Notes under the pieces: model-generated
Databases searched by the model: none
Seen by the model: only the letters and a program-made list of their open reading frames with translations
What the model was told of the DNA's origin: nothing
Source of the DNA: Microtetraspora fusca
GTDB taxonomy: Bacteria > Actinomycetota > Actinomycetes > Streptosporangiales > Streptosporangiaceae
Direction of reading: 5' to 3'
Length of the DNA: 64,000 bases
Assembly (NCBI RefSeq): GCF_001570365.1
Contig: NZ_BBYK01000039.1
Location: 1-64,000, forward strand
In this document: piece by piece, positions 10,066 to 18,730 of the stretch
Layout: each line of letters begins with the position of its first letter
Position numbering within the stretch: position 1 is the stretch's first letter
Made by a program: the position numbers and the translations under genes

Positions 10066-10443
10066 TCAGGCGCCGCGCTCGGCCTCGCTGCGGCAGACGC
10101 AGAACTCGTTGCCCTCGGGGTCGAGCAGCGTGACCCAGCCGGTGCCGTCCGCGTTGCGGTGGTCCTCGTACAGCGTGGCCCCAAGGCCGACGAGACGTTC
10201 GACCTCCTGGTCCCGGGTGGCGCCGTCGACGCCGTTGACGTCGAGGTGGAGCCGGTTCTTGGTCGCTTTCCCCTCAGGGACCCTGATGAAGAGCAGGTGC
10301 GGCGGCCCGTCGGGCCGGTCGAGCATGACCTCGTCGTCGCCGGGCTCGGACTCGACCAGCGGCCAGCCGAGGGCGGTGCTCCACCACCCGGCCAGCTCGT
10401 ACGGACGGGCGCAGTCGACGGTCACCATGTGAATCTCAATCAT
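10066..10443 (-). CDS. VOC-family (glyoxalase-like) protein
   Basis: A 125-residue single-domain protein of the vicinal oxygen chelate superfamily. It shows the N-terminal MIEIHMVTVDC strand, a WWSTALGWPL helix turn and the C-terminal WVTLLDPEGNEFCVC strand typical of glyoxalase-like domains. Members bind metals or small hydrophobic ligands; function here is unknown. ATG at 10443 is chosen because GGGTGAG lies just upstream and the family domain starts there; a TTG at 10479 is a possible longer start. Confidence 0.82.
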   Translation of the reverse strand: MIEIHMVTVDCARPYELAGWWSTALGWPLVESEPGDDEVMLDRPDGPPHLLFIRVPEGKATKNRLHLDVNGVDGATRDQEVERLVGLGATLYEDHRNADGTGWVTLLDPEGNEFCVCRSEAERGA

Positions 10444-10687
10444 GCGCTCACCCAAGCGAAACACCGCCAAAGCTGTCAAGCCGGTTATCCGTTGAAGGCG
10501 TCAACACCTGAGGGTTCCGCCGGGCGCGGATCGGGTCGCGACCGACTCCGGCCGGGACGAGCGCCGGCCGTACGTATCCACGAAGGCGGACTGCACCGGC
10601 CACGGAGTGTGTCCATGGTCGCGGGGATACCGACCGTCTGCCCCGGGTCGATCACCAGGACCGCGCCCGCGTAGGGGCGGCAGTGGC

Positions 10688-11014
10688 TCAGTGAGCGGCG
10701 CCGCCGGCCAGGTTGAGGCCGATCACGCCCAGGATGATGAACACGATCGAGACGATCTTCAGCAGGGACGCGTTGTCTCCCAGCAGGGCGATGCCGAGGA
10801 GCGCGGTGCCGACCGCGCCGATGCCGGTCCACACGGCGTAGGCCGTGCCGACCTCAAGGCTCTTGAGCGCCAGCGACAGCAGGCCGAAGCTGAGCACGGC
10901 GAAGACGAAGAACCCGACCGACCACCACAGATGCGAGAAACCGGCGCTCATCTTGAGCGAGTAGGCCATCGCGACTTCGAACAGGCCGGCGACGACGAGC
11001 AGGACCCAGGCCAT
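10688..11014 (-). CDS. SMR exporter of the Gdx/SugE (guanidinium exporter) type
   Basis: A 108-residue small multidrug resistance protein with four transmembrane helices. The conserved proton/substrate Glu sits in helix 1 (GLFEVAMA), and the TAYAVWTGIGAVG stretch is the SugE/Gdx version of helix 3. Gdx proteins act as dual-topology dimers that exchange guanidinium for protons. The upstream guanidine-III riboswitch supports guanidinium export over broad drug efflux. A strong Shine-Dalgarno (AAGGGGGAG) precedes the ATG. Only one SMR gene is present, consistent with a homodimer. Confidence 0.92.
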   Translation of the reverse strand: MAWVLLVVAGLFEVAMAYSLKMSAGFSHLWWSVGFFVFAVLSFGLLSLALKSLEVGTAYAVWTGIGAVGTALLGIALLGDNASLLKIVSIVFIILGVIGLNLAGGAAH

Positions 11015-11056
11015 GGCTCCCCCTTGGTACGAGACTGAACTTCCTGGTTACAGGGA

Positions 11057-11098
11057 GTGCGTCGTCTTCGCTTACCGGGTACGGCGCGTCTCGTCCGG
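11057..11098 (-). promoter_or_regulatory. Guanidine-III (ykkC-III) riboswitch
   Basis: Read on the minus strand, the leader begins CCGGACGAG and continues GCGCCGTACCCGGT, matching what I recall of the guanidine-III aptamer of Thermobifida fusca. The P1 helix CCGG/CCGG is intact, and the pseudoknot between GCGCCGU and ACGACGC has one C-A mismatch. The element lies 43 nt upstream of the Gdx/SugE start. A CTCCC just after it can pair with the Shine-Dalgarno GGGAG, a plausible translational switch. Confidence 0.85.
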
Positions 11099-11157
11099 GA
11101 TGGCCGCGCGGTCGATCGCCGCAGGACCCATCAGTGGAGAAAGTAACACATCTCCAC

Positions 11158-11958
11158 TTATTTGCTGCTATCCCACCAAATCGTGACGAACTGCCGCGGT
11201 GGGAGCGGCCACATCCCCAGCTCCTCCGCGGCCCGCGCCACCTCAGGGCCCCGCGCGGGGTCGAGGCAGAGCCGCAGGCACGCGGAGGACGCCATCTCCT
11301 CGATCGACTCGAAGGGCGCGTCGGGCGCGGTGTGCGCCTCGCTCTGCGCCGCGAACCCCATCTCGCGGGCGATCGCCAGCACGTCCTCGGATGTCGGTCG
11401 ATCGGGCCTGGTCAGGCCATGAAAACGGCCCCAGAGCGGGTTCAGCCAGGTCGTCGGGTGGACCAGCGGGAGTTCGAGCACCACCCTGCGCCGCGCGTGC
11501 GCGTCGAGCGCGGCCAGGAACGGCACGAGGTCGGGCACGTTGAAGACGACGTGCGCGCACACGGCCACGTCGGCGACGGGCGTACGGTCGGCCACGTCCG
11601 GCCAGCGCCCCTCGACCAGCCGGATGGTGCCGCACCCGCTCTCACGTCCGCGCGCGGCCAGCGCCTCCAGCATGGCGCGGTTCTCGTCCACGGCGACCAG
11701 CGCCGCCGGACGCAGCGGGAGACTCGCCGCACCGGTACCCGCCCCGACGTCCAGCACCGACCCCTCGTCGGGCAGCGCCTCCCGGGCCCGCTCGTACGTC
11801 GGCCCCTGCGGTGCCGCGAGGACGGCGTCGGTCCTCCTGGCGAAGCGGGCGACCCGATGCGTCCACGGGCTGGCCGGCGCCTTCGCCAGGATCTCCTCAG
11901 GGATGGCCCAGGACTCGAGGTCCGCCCGCCAGCGTGCTGCTCGCTCATCAAGGCTCAC
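11158..11958 (-). CDS. Class I SAM-dependent methyltransferase
   Basis: A 266-residue methyltransferase with the SAM-binding motif I VLDVGAGTGAASL near residue 70 and a following acidic AVDENRA strand. The target cannot be inferred. A GTG at 11958 is chosen over upstream codons because a TACTCT hexamer lies 8 nt before it and upstream sequence belongs to the repeat-rich spacer. The predicted mRNA has no Shine-Dalgarno sequence. The gene lies upstream of, and on the same strand as, the SMR gene, with the riboswitch in between. Confidence 0.85.
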   Translation of the reverse strand: MSLDERAARWRADLESWAIPEEILAKAPASPWTHRVARFARRTDAVLAAPQGPTYERAREALPDEGSVLDVGAGTGAASLPLRPAALVAVDENRAMLEALAARGRESGCGTIRLVEGRWPDVADRTPVADVAVCAHVVFNVPDLVPFLAALDAHARRRVVLELPLVHPTTWLNPLWGRFHGLTRPDRPTSEDVLAIAREMGFAAQSEAHTAPDAPFESIEEMASSACLRLCLDPARGPEVARAAEELGMWPLPPRQFVTIWWDSSK

Positions 11959-12010
11959 AGTCGCCCAGAGTATCCATTTGCGCTCGCTGTGTTCATTGCG
12001 CTCGCTCCGC

Positions 12011-12240
12011 TCGCGCGGGCTCGGGGCGCCCACAGGCGATGTCTTCCCTCGTCGCTCGGAGTCGCTCGTCCCTCGCTGTGTCTATTGGCCTCGCTCCGCT
12101 CGGCGGCTCAGGGCGCCCGAAGTCGGCTCGTGCCCTCGTCACGTCCTCACTCCTTCGTCGCTCCGGGCGTTCCTCGGTTACTTCACCGCCGCGCCCCTCG
12201 CTCCCCACTCGCTCCTCAGTCCAGACACCGCCGCGCCCCT
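12011..12240. repeat. Mosaic intergenic repeat, copy 1
   Basis: This non-coding stretch shares four blocks with 58602-58812 on the other strand. They are 12016-12077 (about 62 bp, near identical), 12112-12137 (26 bp identical), 12175-12195 (21 bp identical) and 12201-12239 (39 bp, 2 differences). It is full of CGCTCGCTCCGCTCG-like units. No coding gene fits in 11959-12436, and the remainder holds only the promoter and operator of the next gene. Confidence 0.8.
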
Positions 12241-12343
12241 CGCGGGTGAGCGGTTGGCCTGGGTTCATGCACATGGCGCCCCTCGCGCGCACGGTCGCTC
12301 CTCAGCGTCCCTCGCGGGGTTGTGGGACATACCGGCACATTGC

Positions 12344-12374
12344 TTGCATATTGCCGGTTACCGGCGGGTAGCAT
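12344..12374 (+). promoter_or_regulatory. Candidate promoter of the fadE5-like gene
   Basis: A -35-like TTGCAT (12344-12349) and a -10-like TAGCAT (12369-12374) with 19 nt between them place the transcription start at about 12381, immediately before the palindromic operator. Spacing is on the long side, so this is tentative. Confidence 0.35.
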
Positions 12375-12383
12375 TCCTTTAGA

Positions 12384-12403
12384 GTTACTGACTAGTACGT
12401 AAC
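12384..12403. promoter_or_regulatory. Palindromic operator, probably for a TetR-family fatty-acid regulator
   Basis: The 20-bp site has outer arms GTTAC/GTAAC and an inner ACTAGT palindrome; only the two dinucleotides between arms and core break symmetry. It sits over the predicted transcription start of the acyl-CoA dehydrogenase gene. Such sites usually bind TetR-type repressors of fatty-acid genes; the regulator is not in this neighbourhood. Confidence 0.5.
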
Positions 12404-12436
12404 CCCCGACTGTCGTGGTTTCGAGGAGCGCACGAG

Positions 12437-14272
12437 ATGGGCCACTACAAGAGCAACATCCGCGACCTGGAGTTCAACCTGTTCGAGGTGTTCGGGCGCG
12501 GGGAGATCCTCGGCGGCGGCCCGTTCCAGGACATCGACGAGGACACCGCCCGCAGCATCCTGGACGAGGTGAACCGGCTGGCCACCGGCCCCATCGCCGC
12601 GTCTTTCGAGGACGCCGACCGGCACCCGCCGGTGTACGACCCGGCCACGCACACCGTCACGATGCCCGAGAGCTTCAAGAAGTCGTACCAGGCGTGGGTC
12701 GACGCCGAGTGGTGGCGCATGGAGCTGCAGCCCGAGCTCGGCGGCACCCCCGCCCCGCGCAGCCTCGTGTGGTCGGTGGCCGAGCTGGTGCTCGGCGCCA
12801 ACCCCGCCGTCTGGATGTTCGGCAGCGGTCCGGCGTTCGCCCGGCTGCTGTTCGAACTGGGCACCGAGGACCAGAAGCGGTTCGCCGAGCTGGCCGTCGA
12901 GCGCAACTGGGGCTCCACGATGGTGCTGACCGAGCCGGACGCCGGCTCCGACGTGGGCGCCGGCCGTACCAAGGCCGTACGGCAGGAGGACGGCACCTGG
13001 CACATCGAGGGCGTCAAGCGCTTCATCACCAGCGCCGAGCACGACATGGCGGAGAACATCTTCCACCTCGTGCTGGCCCGCCCCGAGGGCCACGGCCCCG
13101 GCACCAAGGGCCTGTCGATGTTCCTCGTGCCGAAGTACCTGGTCGACCTCGAGACCGGCGAGCTGCGTGAGCGCAACGGCGCGTACGTCACCAACGTCGA
13201 GAAGAAGATGGGCCTCAAGGTGTCCACCACCTGCGAGCTCACCTTCGGCGAGAAGCACCCTGCCGTCGGCTACCTCGTCGGCGACGTCCACGACGGCATC
13301 CGCCAGATGTTCATGGTGATCGAGCACGCCCGGATGATGGTCGGCACCAAGGCCATCGCGACGCTGTCCACCGGCTACCTGAACGCGCTCGACTACGCGA
13401 AGAACCGCGTCCAGGGCGCCGACCTGGGCCGGTCCGCCGACAAGACCGCCCCGCGCGTCACCATCACCCACCACCCGGACGTCCGCCGTGAGCTGATGCT
13501 GCAGAAGTCGTACGTGGAGGCCATGCGGGCGCTGGTGATGTACACGGCGACCTTCCAGGACTCCGTCCAGATCGCCGAGGCCGAGGGGCGCAGGGACGAG
13601 GCCGCCGAGGCGATGAACGACCTGCTGCTGCCCATCGTCAAGGGTGTCGGCTCCGAGCGCTCGTACGAGCTGCTCGCCCGCTCGCTCCAGACGCTCGGCG
13701 GCTCCGGCTTCCTGCAGGACTACCCGATCGAGCAGTACATCCGCGACGCGAAGATCGACTCCCTGTACGAGGGCACGACGGCGATCCAGGGCCAGGACCT
13801 GTTCTTCCGGAAGGTGCTCAAGAACCAGGGCGTCGCCCTCGGCTCGCTGCTCGGCGAGATCGCCGCGTTCGCGGGCTCCGAGGCGGGCAACGGGCGGCTG
13901 AAGGCCGAGCGGGCGCTACTCGGCGAGTCCGCGGCCGAGGTCAAGGCCATGGCCGACACGATGGCGGGCTGGGCGATCGCGTCGCTCGAGTCGCCGAAGG
14001 AGGTCTACAAGGTCGGTCTCAACACCACCCGGTTCCTGATGGCGCTGGGCGACGTGGTCCTGGCCTGGCTGCTGCTGCGCCAGGCGGAGATCGCGCTCGC
14101 GGCCCTCGGCGCCCCCGAGGCGCCGGACGCCGCCGACACCGCCTTCTACACCGGCAAGGTGGCCGCCGCGACGTTCTTCGCGCAGACGGTCCTGCCCCGG
14201 GTCGCCGCCGAGCGCCGGGTACTCGACGCCACGTCCCAGGACGTCATGGAGCTGCCGGAGGACGCCTTCTAG
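12437..14272 (+). CDS. fadE5: Acyl-CoA dehydrogenase, FadE5-like
   Basis: A 611-residue flavoprotein that introduces the trans-2 double bond into acyl-CoA in beta-oxidation. Length and the N-terminus ([18 protein letters not shown]) match mycobacterial FadE5, which accepts a broad range of chain lengths. Key segments are the FAD-contacting [12 protein letters not shown] near residue 163, the KRFITSA strand, and the catalytic Glu within [14 protein letters not shown] near residue 450. The C-terminal helical extension typical of this subgroup is present. GAGGAGCG precedes the ATG. It is monocistronic, with an operator upstream and a hairpin downstream. No electron-transfer flavoprotein gene is nearby. 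Confidence 0.93.
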   Translation: MGHYKSNIRDLEFNLFEVFGRGEILGGGPFQDIDEDTARSILDEVNRLATGPIAASFEDADRHPPVYDPATHTVTMPESFKKSYQAWVDAEWWRMELQPELGGTPAPRSLVWSVAELVLGANPAVWMFGSGPAFARLLFELGTEDQKRFAELAVERNWGSTMVLTEPDAGSDVGAGRTKAVRQEDGTWHIEGVKRFITSAEHDMAENIFHLVLARPEGHGPGTKGLSMFLVPKYLVDLETGELRERNGAYVTNVEKKMGLKVSTTCELTFGEKHPAVGYLVGDVHDGIRQMFMVIEHARMMVGTKAIATLSTGYLNALDYAKNRVQGADLGRSADKTAPRVTITHHPDVRRELMLQKSYVEAMRALVMYTATFQDSVQIAEAEGRRDEAAEAMNDLLLPIVKGVGSERSYELLARSLQTLGGSGFLQDYPIEQYIRDAKIDSLYEGTTAIQGQDLFFRKVLKNQGVALGSLLGEIAAFAGSEAGNGRLKAERALLGESAAEVKAMADTMAGWAIASLESPKEVYKVGLNTTRFLMALGDVVLAWLLLRQAEIALAALGAPEAPDAADTAFYTGKVAAATFFAQTVLPRVAAERRVLDATSQDVMELPEDAF

Positions 14273-14290
14273 CCGTACCGGCTCCGAATC

Positions 14291-14333
14291 CGGCGATCGC
14301 GCGGTTCCCTCGGGAGAGGGCGCGCGATCGCCG
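14291..14333 (+). terminator. Strong hairpin terminator after fadE5
   Basis: A 13-bp perfect stem (14291-14303 with 14321-14333) and 17-nt loop, followed by CGTTTCC, lies 19 nt after the stop codon. Confidence 0.75.
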
Positions 14334-14469
14334 CGTTTCCGGGTGACGCGTCGGGAGCCGGATGGGCTGACCCCACGGCTGAAGCCGAGGCCGCGCCCGA
14401 GAATTTTCGATCAGCCAGAGCCGGGTATGACCGTGGCATACGCGTTGTTTACCGTCCGGAGGTTCGGCG

Positions 14470-14694
14470 ATGGGCATCGGGGTCAGCCTCTTCTTTCTCA
14501 CGCTCGGAGCGATCCTGAAGTTCGCCATCGACCCCGATGTGCTCGGAAAAGCCGTGCACATCGATGTGATCGGCGTGATCTTCATGATCGTCGGAGGCGT
14601 GGGGCTGCTCCTCAGCGTCGTCCTCGGCTCCCGCCGGGGTGCCACCTCGGACAGCCAGCTCATGGAACACGAGAACCACCCGCCCAAGCCCTGA
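14470..14694 (+). CDS. DUF6458-type small membrane protein
   Basis: A 74-residue protein with two transmembrane helices (about 4-22 and 32-53) and a short polar, His/Pro-rich tail. The MGIGVSLFFLTLGAILKFAI start and the central aspartate-containing turn match the actinobacterial DUF6458 family; function unknown. GGAGG lies a few bases before the ATG, a normal ribosome-binding site. It converges with the Dabb-domain gene 21 bp away. Confidence 0.8.
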   Translation: MGIGVSLFFLTLGAILKFAIDPDVLGKAVHIDVIGVIFMIVGGVGLLLSVVLGSRRGATSDSQLMEHENHPPKP

Positions 14695-14715
14695 GCCGAG
14701 CCCGCGCCGTCAGGG

Positions 14716-15009
14716 TCAGACGGCGTACTGCACGGCGGCGCGGGACGCGAGGATCGGCTTGATGTGCTCGGCGATGATCGACAGGTGCGTCGGGTGGTCC
14801 CGGTAGGCCAGGTAGTCCTCGACGGTGTCGAAGTCGGCGACCACGGCGAACTCGTGGTTGCCGGGGTTGATGCCCGCGTCGGCGCCGACGGCGTAGCTCC
14901 TGATCTGCGAGATGATCCCCGGCAGGGTGTTCAGCCGCGCGGCCACCTCCGCCTTCTGCTCGGCGGTGGCGTCCTCGGTCCAGGTGAACAGCACGACGTG
15001 CCGGATCAT
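14716..15009 (-). CDS. Dabb-family stress-responsive alpha/beta-barrel protein
   Basis: A 97-residue protein with the dimeric alpha/beta-barrel (Dabb) pattern: MIRHVVLFTW at the start, the central FAVVADFDTVEDYLAYRDHP and a terminal hydrophobic strand. Family members are small homodimers; some are enzymes, many are uncharacterised. It appears complete. No Shine-Dalgarno is obvious within the AAGGGGACGACC before ATG other than AAGGGG, which would serve. Confidence 0.87.
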   Translation of the reverse strand: MIRHVVLFTWTEDATAEQKAEVAARLNTLPGIISQIRSYAVGADAGINPGNHEFAVVADFDTVEDYLAYRDHPTHLSIIAEHIKPILASRAAVQYAV

Positions 15010-15085
15010 GGTCGTCCCCTTCGCGGTGTGACTGCGGGAGGAAGCCTAGTGCTCGGCCGCCGTCGATTGACTCGGCGAGGGCGCG

Positions 15086-16114
15086 TCACAGCCAGTGCCA
15101 CTCGACCGACGCCGCCCGCCTCCTGGCGGCCAGCCAGTCGGTGAAGGCTGCGGCGCCCGCCTCGGCCAAGGTGGCCGGGTCCTCCCCGGCCGGGCGGCGC
15201 TCCAGGACCACACCGGTGAGATGGCCGTCTCCGTGGCGTACGGGGCCGACCACGGCGCCCTCCGGGGCATCGCGGAGCGGCTCCGGCAACTCCCACGCCC
15301 GGCGCTCGCCCAGCGTCACCCGGGCCTCGCCGTACCCGAGCAGGCCGCCCAGGCCGCCTGGGTCACCGAGGCCGAGCAGGGACGCGACGTCCACGGGCCG
15401 GGGGCCGGTCGCCCAGAGCGCGCGCACCAGGTCGAATCCGGGACGGTGGGCGGCGAGATAGCCGGGCGCCAGCTCCGCCTCCTTGCGGCGCCGGAACCGC
15501 CGCCGCCGGGCGACCCCGGCGATGAACGCCTCGAACTGGGGCCCGGACATCCCCATCTCCGCCAGCCAGGAGAGCGTGGCGGCGCGGTCGTGCAGCCCCC
15601 AGGCCCCGCGGATCTCCCGGGCGGCCTCCCGGAGCTCCTCGTCGTCCACCGGTTCGTCGTCCGCGAGCACCTCGTTGTGGACGAGGCACTGCTCGACGAT
15701 CTCGTCGTGGACCGCCACCTCCCGGCGGGTGAGGGTGCGCAGCATGGCCAGGACCTCCGCGACCGGGACGTGTACCCGGTCGACGGTGAGCAGGTAACCG
15801 GCCGCCCAGTGGGTGGAGTGTTCGATCAGCCATGGGACGCCGTCGTCCGCGGGGGTGCTGATCGCGACCGTCCCGCCGCCCGGATGGTTCACCAGGAGGT
15901 CGTAGTCCACCACCGGGGAGCCGGGGCGCACGTCCACGACGAGCTGGACCCGCGCCGCCGGGTGCCGGGCCGACCACTCGGCCACCGCGCGCCGGGCGTC
16001 CGGTACGGCGGCGCGGCGCCGGCGCAGCCCGCGCAGAAGCTCCACGCCTTCGGAGAGGACGCGAAGGAAGTCCTCGGCGCCGGCTCCCGTCGTCAGGGGC
16101 AGGGGGCTGCTCAC
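15086..16114 (-). CDS. PpiC/SurA-like protein of the putative peptide-maturation type
   Basis: A 342-residue protein without a signal peptide. Residues about 25-150 are a unique domain. A helical SurA-like segment follows (EIVEQCLVHNEVL with DDEELREAAREIR), then a C-terminal third resembling parvulin domains (LPEPLRDAPEGAVVGPV and the terminal VEWHW). I believe this matches an actinobacterial family annotated as PpiC-related putative peptide maturation protein, but that is from memory. The GAGGAG ribosome-binding site decides the GTG start. It is downstream of the bkd operon on the same strand, with a hairpin between. No RiPP precursor or radical SAM gene is visible nearby, so its partner is unknown. 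Confidence 0.65.
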   Translation of the reverse strand: MSSPLPLTTGAGAEDFLRVLSEGVELLRGLRRRRAAVPDARRAVAEWSARHPAARVQLVVDVRPGSPVVDYDLLVNHPGGGTVAISTPADDGVPWLIEHSTHWAAGYLLTVDRVHVPVAEVLAMLRTLTRREVAVHDEIVEQCLVHNEVLADDEPVDDEELREAAREIRGAWGLHDRAATLSWLAEMGMSGPQFEAFIAGVARRRRFRRRKEAELAPGYLAAHRPGFDLVRALWATGPRPVDVASLLGLGDPGGLGGLLGYGEARVTLGERRAWELPEPLRDAPEGAVVGPVRHGDGHLTGVVLERRPAGEDPATLAEAGAAAFTDWLAARRRAASVEWHWL

Positions 16115-16306
16115 GGTCTCTCCTCGGATGAGCCGGTGCCGCGCGACGAGGCCGTCCAAGGGGGCTGGGTGATGGCCTCGCCGCGCAGGTCCGCGGTGGC
16201 GCCCGGGCGGCATCCGATCCGCACCGATCCCGTTCTCCCGGGCGCCTGCGTCAAACGCTAGGCCGCCCTGCTTGGGGCCTACTGGTCTTGATCTTGGAGA
16301 CGACTT

Positions 16307-16338
16307 GGGGGCGGCCCCGCCGATGCGGGACCGCCCCC
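16307..16338 (-). terminator. Hairpin terminator after the bkd operon
   Basis: A 14-nt arm pair (16307-16320 with 16325-16338) gives 13 paired bases with one C-A mismatch and a 4-nt CGAT loop, about 36 nt past the E2 stop on the minus strand. Confidence 0.7.
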
Positions 16339-16374
16339 TCACGCGTTCCGTGACCCCTCACGGGATCGCGGAGA

Positions 16375-17739
16375 TCATCCCCAGGCCAGCATGCGCAGCG
16401 GGTCCTCCAGCATGGCGCCCACGTCGCGGAGGACGTAGGAGCCTTGCTCGCCGTCGATCACGCGGTGGTCGAACGACAGCGCCAGCGTGGTGACCTTGCG
16501 GACCGCGAGCTGGCCGTCCACCACCCACGGCATGTCGCGGATCTGGCCGATCGCCAGGATCGCCACCTCGCCGGGGTTGATGATCGGCGTGCCCGCGTCC
16601 ACCCCGAACACGCCCACGTTGGTGATCGTGATCGTTCCGCCGGTCAGCTCGGCGGGCGTGCACTTCCCGGCCCGCGCCCGCTCGGTCAGCTCGGCCAGCG
16701 CCCGGGCCAGCTCGGGCAGGGACATCGCGTGCGCGTCCTTGATCTTGGGCACGATCAGCCCGCGTTCGGTGGCCGCGGCGATGCCGAGGTTCACGTACCG
16801 CTTGACGATGATCTCCTCATCGGTCCACGCGGCGTTCGCCATCGGGTGCCGCTTCACGGCGGTGAGCAGCGCCTTGGCCACCAGGAGCAGGGGCGAGACC
16901 TTCACCCCGGCGAAGTCCGGCAGCTCGCGCAGCCGGCGGACCGCCTCCATCGTCTCGGTGACGTCCACCTGGAGCCACTCGGTGACGTGCGGCGCGGAGA
17001 ACGCGCTGGCCACCATGGCCTGCGCGATCGCCTTGCGCACGCCCTTCACCGGGATGCGCTCCTCCCCACCCGCCGGTACGGCTCCCGCCTGGTACGGCAC
17101 CGCCACGGGCGCCGCGACGGCGGCCTGGACGTCGTCGCGGGTGATCGACCCCTGTGGACCGGTGCCCACCACCGTGGACAGGTCAACCCCGAGGTCCTTG
17201 GCGAGCTTGCGCACCGGCGGCTTGGCCAGCACGGAGACCCGGCCGCCCTGCCGGGGCACGGCCGGGGCCGGCGCCTGGGGCTGCGCCGGCACGGGGGTGG
17301 GCGCAGGAGCGGACACCGGAGCCGACGGCGCGGCGGCCGGCTGCTTGCGGGGGCGGCGCGTCGTCGTACCGGGCTTGACGCCGTACCCGACCAGCACCGG
17401 CTGGCGCTCCGGCTTGGGCGCCGGTCCGCCGACCATCCCCGGCTCCACCGCGCCCTCGACCGGCGGGACCGACTCTCTCGGCTCATCGGCGCCGTCCTCC
17501 GGGACGACGTCCACCGAGATGATCGGCGTGCCGACCTCGACGGTCTGCCCCTCGGACACCATCAGCGCGGACACGGTGCCCTCGTACGGGCACGGCAGCT
17601 CCACCACGGCCTTGGCCGTCTCGATCTCGACGATCGTCTGGTTGATCTTGACGGTGTCCCCGGCGGCCACGTGCCACTTGACGATCTCGGCCTCGGTCAG
17701 CCCCTCGCCCACGTCGGGAAGCTTGAACTCACGCAACAT
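16375..17739 (-). CDS. bkdC: Branched-chain 2-oxoacid dehydrogenase E2 (dihydrolipoyl acyltransferase)
   Basis: A 454-residue E2 core protein. An N-terminal lipoyl domain carries the lipoylated Lys in IETAKAVVELP (near residue 44). A Pro/Ala-rich linker (about 120-185) precedes the peripheral subunit-binding domain (VRKLAKDLGVDL to ITRDDVQAA). The C-terminal catalytic domain ends with the active-site SFDHRVIDG. It transfers the acyl group to CoA. A single lipoyl domain and linkage to E1alpha/E1beta suggest a BCKDH-type complex, but a pyruvate dehydrogenase role cannot be excluded. GGGAGG before ATG fixes the start. The E3 subunit is not encoded here. The gene begins 16 bp after the E1beta stop. 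Confidence 0.9.
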   Translation of the reverse strand: MLREFKLPDVGEGLTEAEIVKWHVAAGDTVKINQTIVEIETAKAVVELPCPYEGTVSALMVSEGQTVEVGTPIISVDVVPEDGADEPRESVPPVEGAVEPGMVGGPAPKPERQPVLVGYGVKPGTTTRRPRKQPAAAPSAPVSAPAPTPVPAQPQAPAPAVPRQGGRVSVLAKPPVRKLAKDLGVDLSTVVGTGPQGSITRDDVQAAVAAPVAVPYQAGAVPAGGEERIPVKGVRKAIAQAMVASAFSAPHVTEWLQVDVTETMEAVRRLRELPDFAGVKVSPLLLVAKALLTAVKRHPMANAAWTDEEIIVKRYVNLGIAAATERGLIVPKIKDAHAMSLPELARALAELTERARAGKCTPAELTGGTITITNVGVFGVDAGTPIINPGEVAILAIGQIRDMPWVVDGQLAVRKVTTLALSFDHRVIDGEQGSYVLRDVGAMLEDPLRMLAWG

Positions 17740-17755
17740 GAGGATCCTCCCTTTC

Positions 17756-18730
17756 CTAGTAGGCGAAGACGCGGTCCACCGCGTCGAGCACGCGGTCGAG
17801 GTCGGGCAGGTAGTGGTCCTCAAGGCGGGACGGCGGGTAGGGCGTGGAGAACCCGCCGACGCGCAGCACGGGGGCCTCCAGGTTGTAGAAGCAGTGCTCG
17901 GTGATCCGCGCCGCCAGCTCCGCGCCGAAGCCGCTGAAGACCGGCGCCTCGTGGACGACCACGCAGCGGCCGGTCCGCGCCACGGACTCGACGAGCACGT
18001 CCAGGTCGAGCGGGTTGAGCGAGCGCAGGTCGATCACCTCGACGTCGCGCCCGTCCTCCTCCGCCGCGGCCGCGGCGGAGAGGCAGGTCTTCACCATCGG
18101 CCCGTACGCGAGCAGCGTCACGTCCGAGCCCCGCCGTACGGTCCTGGCCCGGTCGAGGGGCAGGCCGGAAGCGGCGAGGTCCACCTCGGCCTTGTCCCAG
18201 TAACGGCGCTTCGGCTCGAAGAAGATGATCGGGTCGTCGCAGCGGACCGCGTCCTGGATCATCGTGTACGCGTCGGCCGGGTTGGAGCAGGACACCACGC
18301 GCAGCCCGGCGGTGTGCGTGAAGTACGCCTCGGGCGACTCGGAGTGGTGCTCCACCGCGCCGATGCCGCCGCCGCAGGGGATGCGGACGACGACGGGCAG
18401 CTTGACCGCGCCGAGCGAGCGGAGCGGCATCTTGGCGAGCTGCGTGATGATCTGGTCGGCGGCGGGGAACACGAAACCGTCGAACTGGATCTCGCACACC
18501 GGGCGATAGCCGCGCAGCGCCAGTCCGATGGCGGTGCCGATGATGCCCGACTCGGCGAGCGGGGTGTCGATGACGCGGTCCTCGCCGAACTCCTTCTGCA
18601 GGCCGTCGGTGACGCGGAAGACGCCGCCGAGCTTGCCGACGTCCTCGCCCATCACGAGGACCTTGGAGTCCTCCTCCATCGCGCGGCGCAGGCCCTCGTT
18701 GATCGCCTTGGCCAGGGTCAGTGTGGTCAT
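17756..18730 (-). CDS. bkdB: Branched-chain 2-oxoacid dehydrogenase E1 beta
   Basis: A 324-residue beta subunit of the thiamine-diphosphate-dependent decarboxylase. The transketolase-like pyrimidine domain holds LVMGEDVGKLGGVF and the likely TPP-activating Glu in DTPLAESGIIG. The C-terminal domain carries IDLRSLNPLD and the terminal VGGFSTPYP. It pairs with E1alpha as alpha2beta2. Its ATG overlaps the E1alpha stop (ATGA), so the two are translationally coupled. It is complete and of usual length. Confidence 0.92.
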   Translation of the reverse strand: MTTLTLAKAINEGLRRAMEEDSKVLVMGEDVGKLGGVFRVTDGLQKEFGEDRVIDTPLAESGIIGTAIGLALRGYRPVCEIQFDGFVFPAADQIITQLAKMPLRSLGAVKLPVVVRIPCGGGIGAVEHHSESPEAYFTHTAGLRVVSCSNPADAYTMIQDAVRCDDPIIFFEPKRRYWDKAEVDLAASGLPLDRARTVRRGSDVTLLAYGPMVKTCLSAAAAAEEDGRDVEVIDLRSLNPLDLDVLVESVARTGRCVVVHEAPVFSGFGAELAARITEHCFYNLEAPVLRVGGFSTPYPPSRLEDHYLPDLDRVLDAVDRVFAY

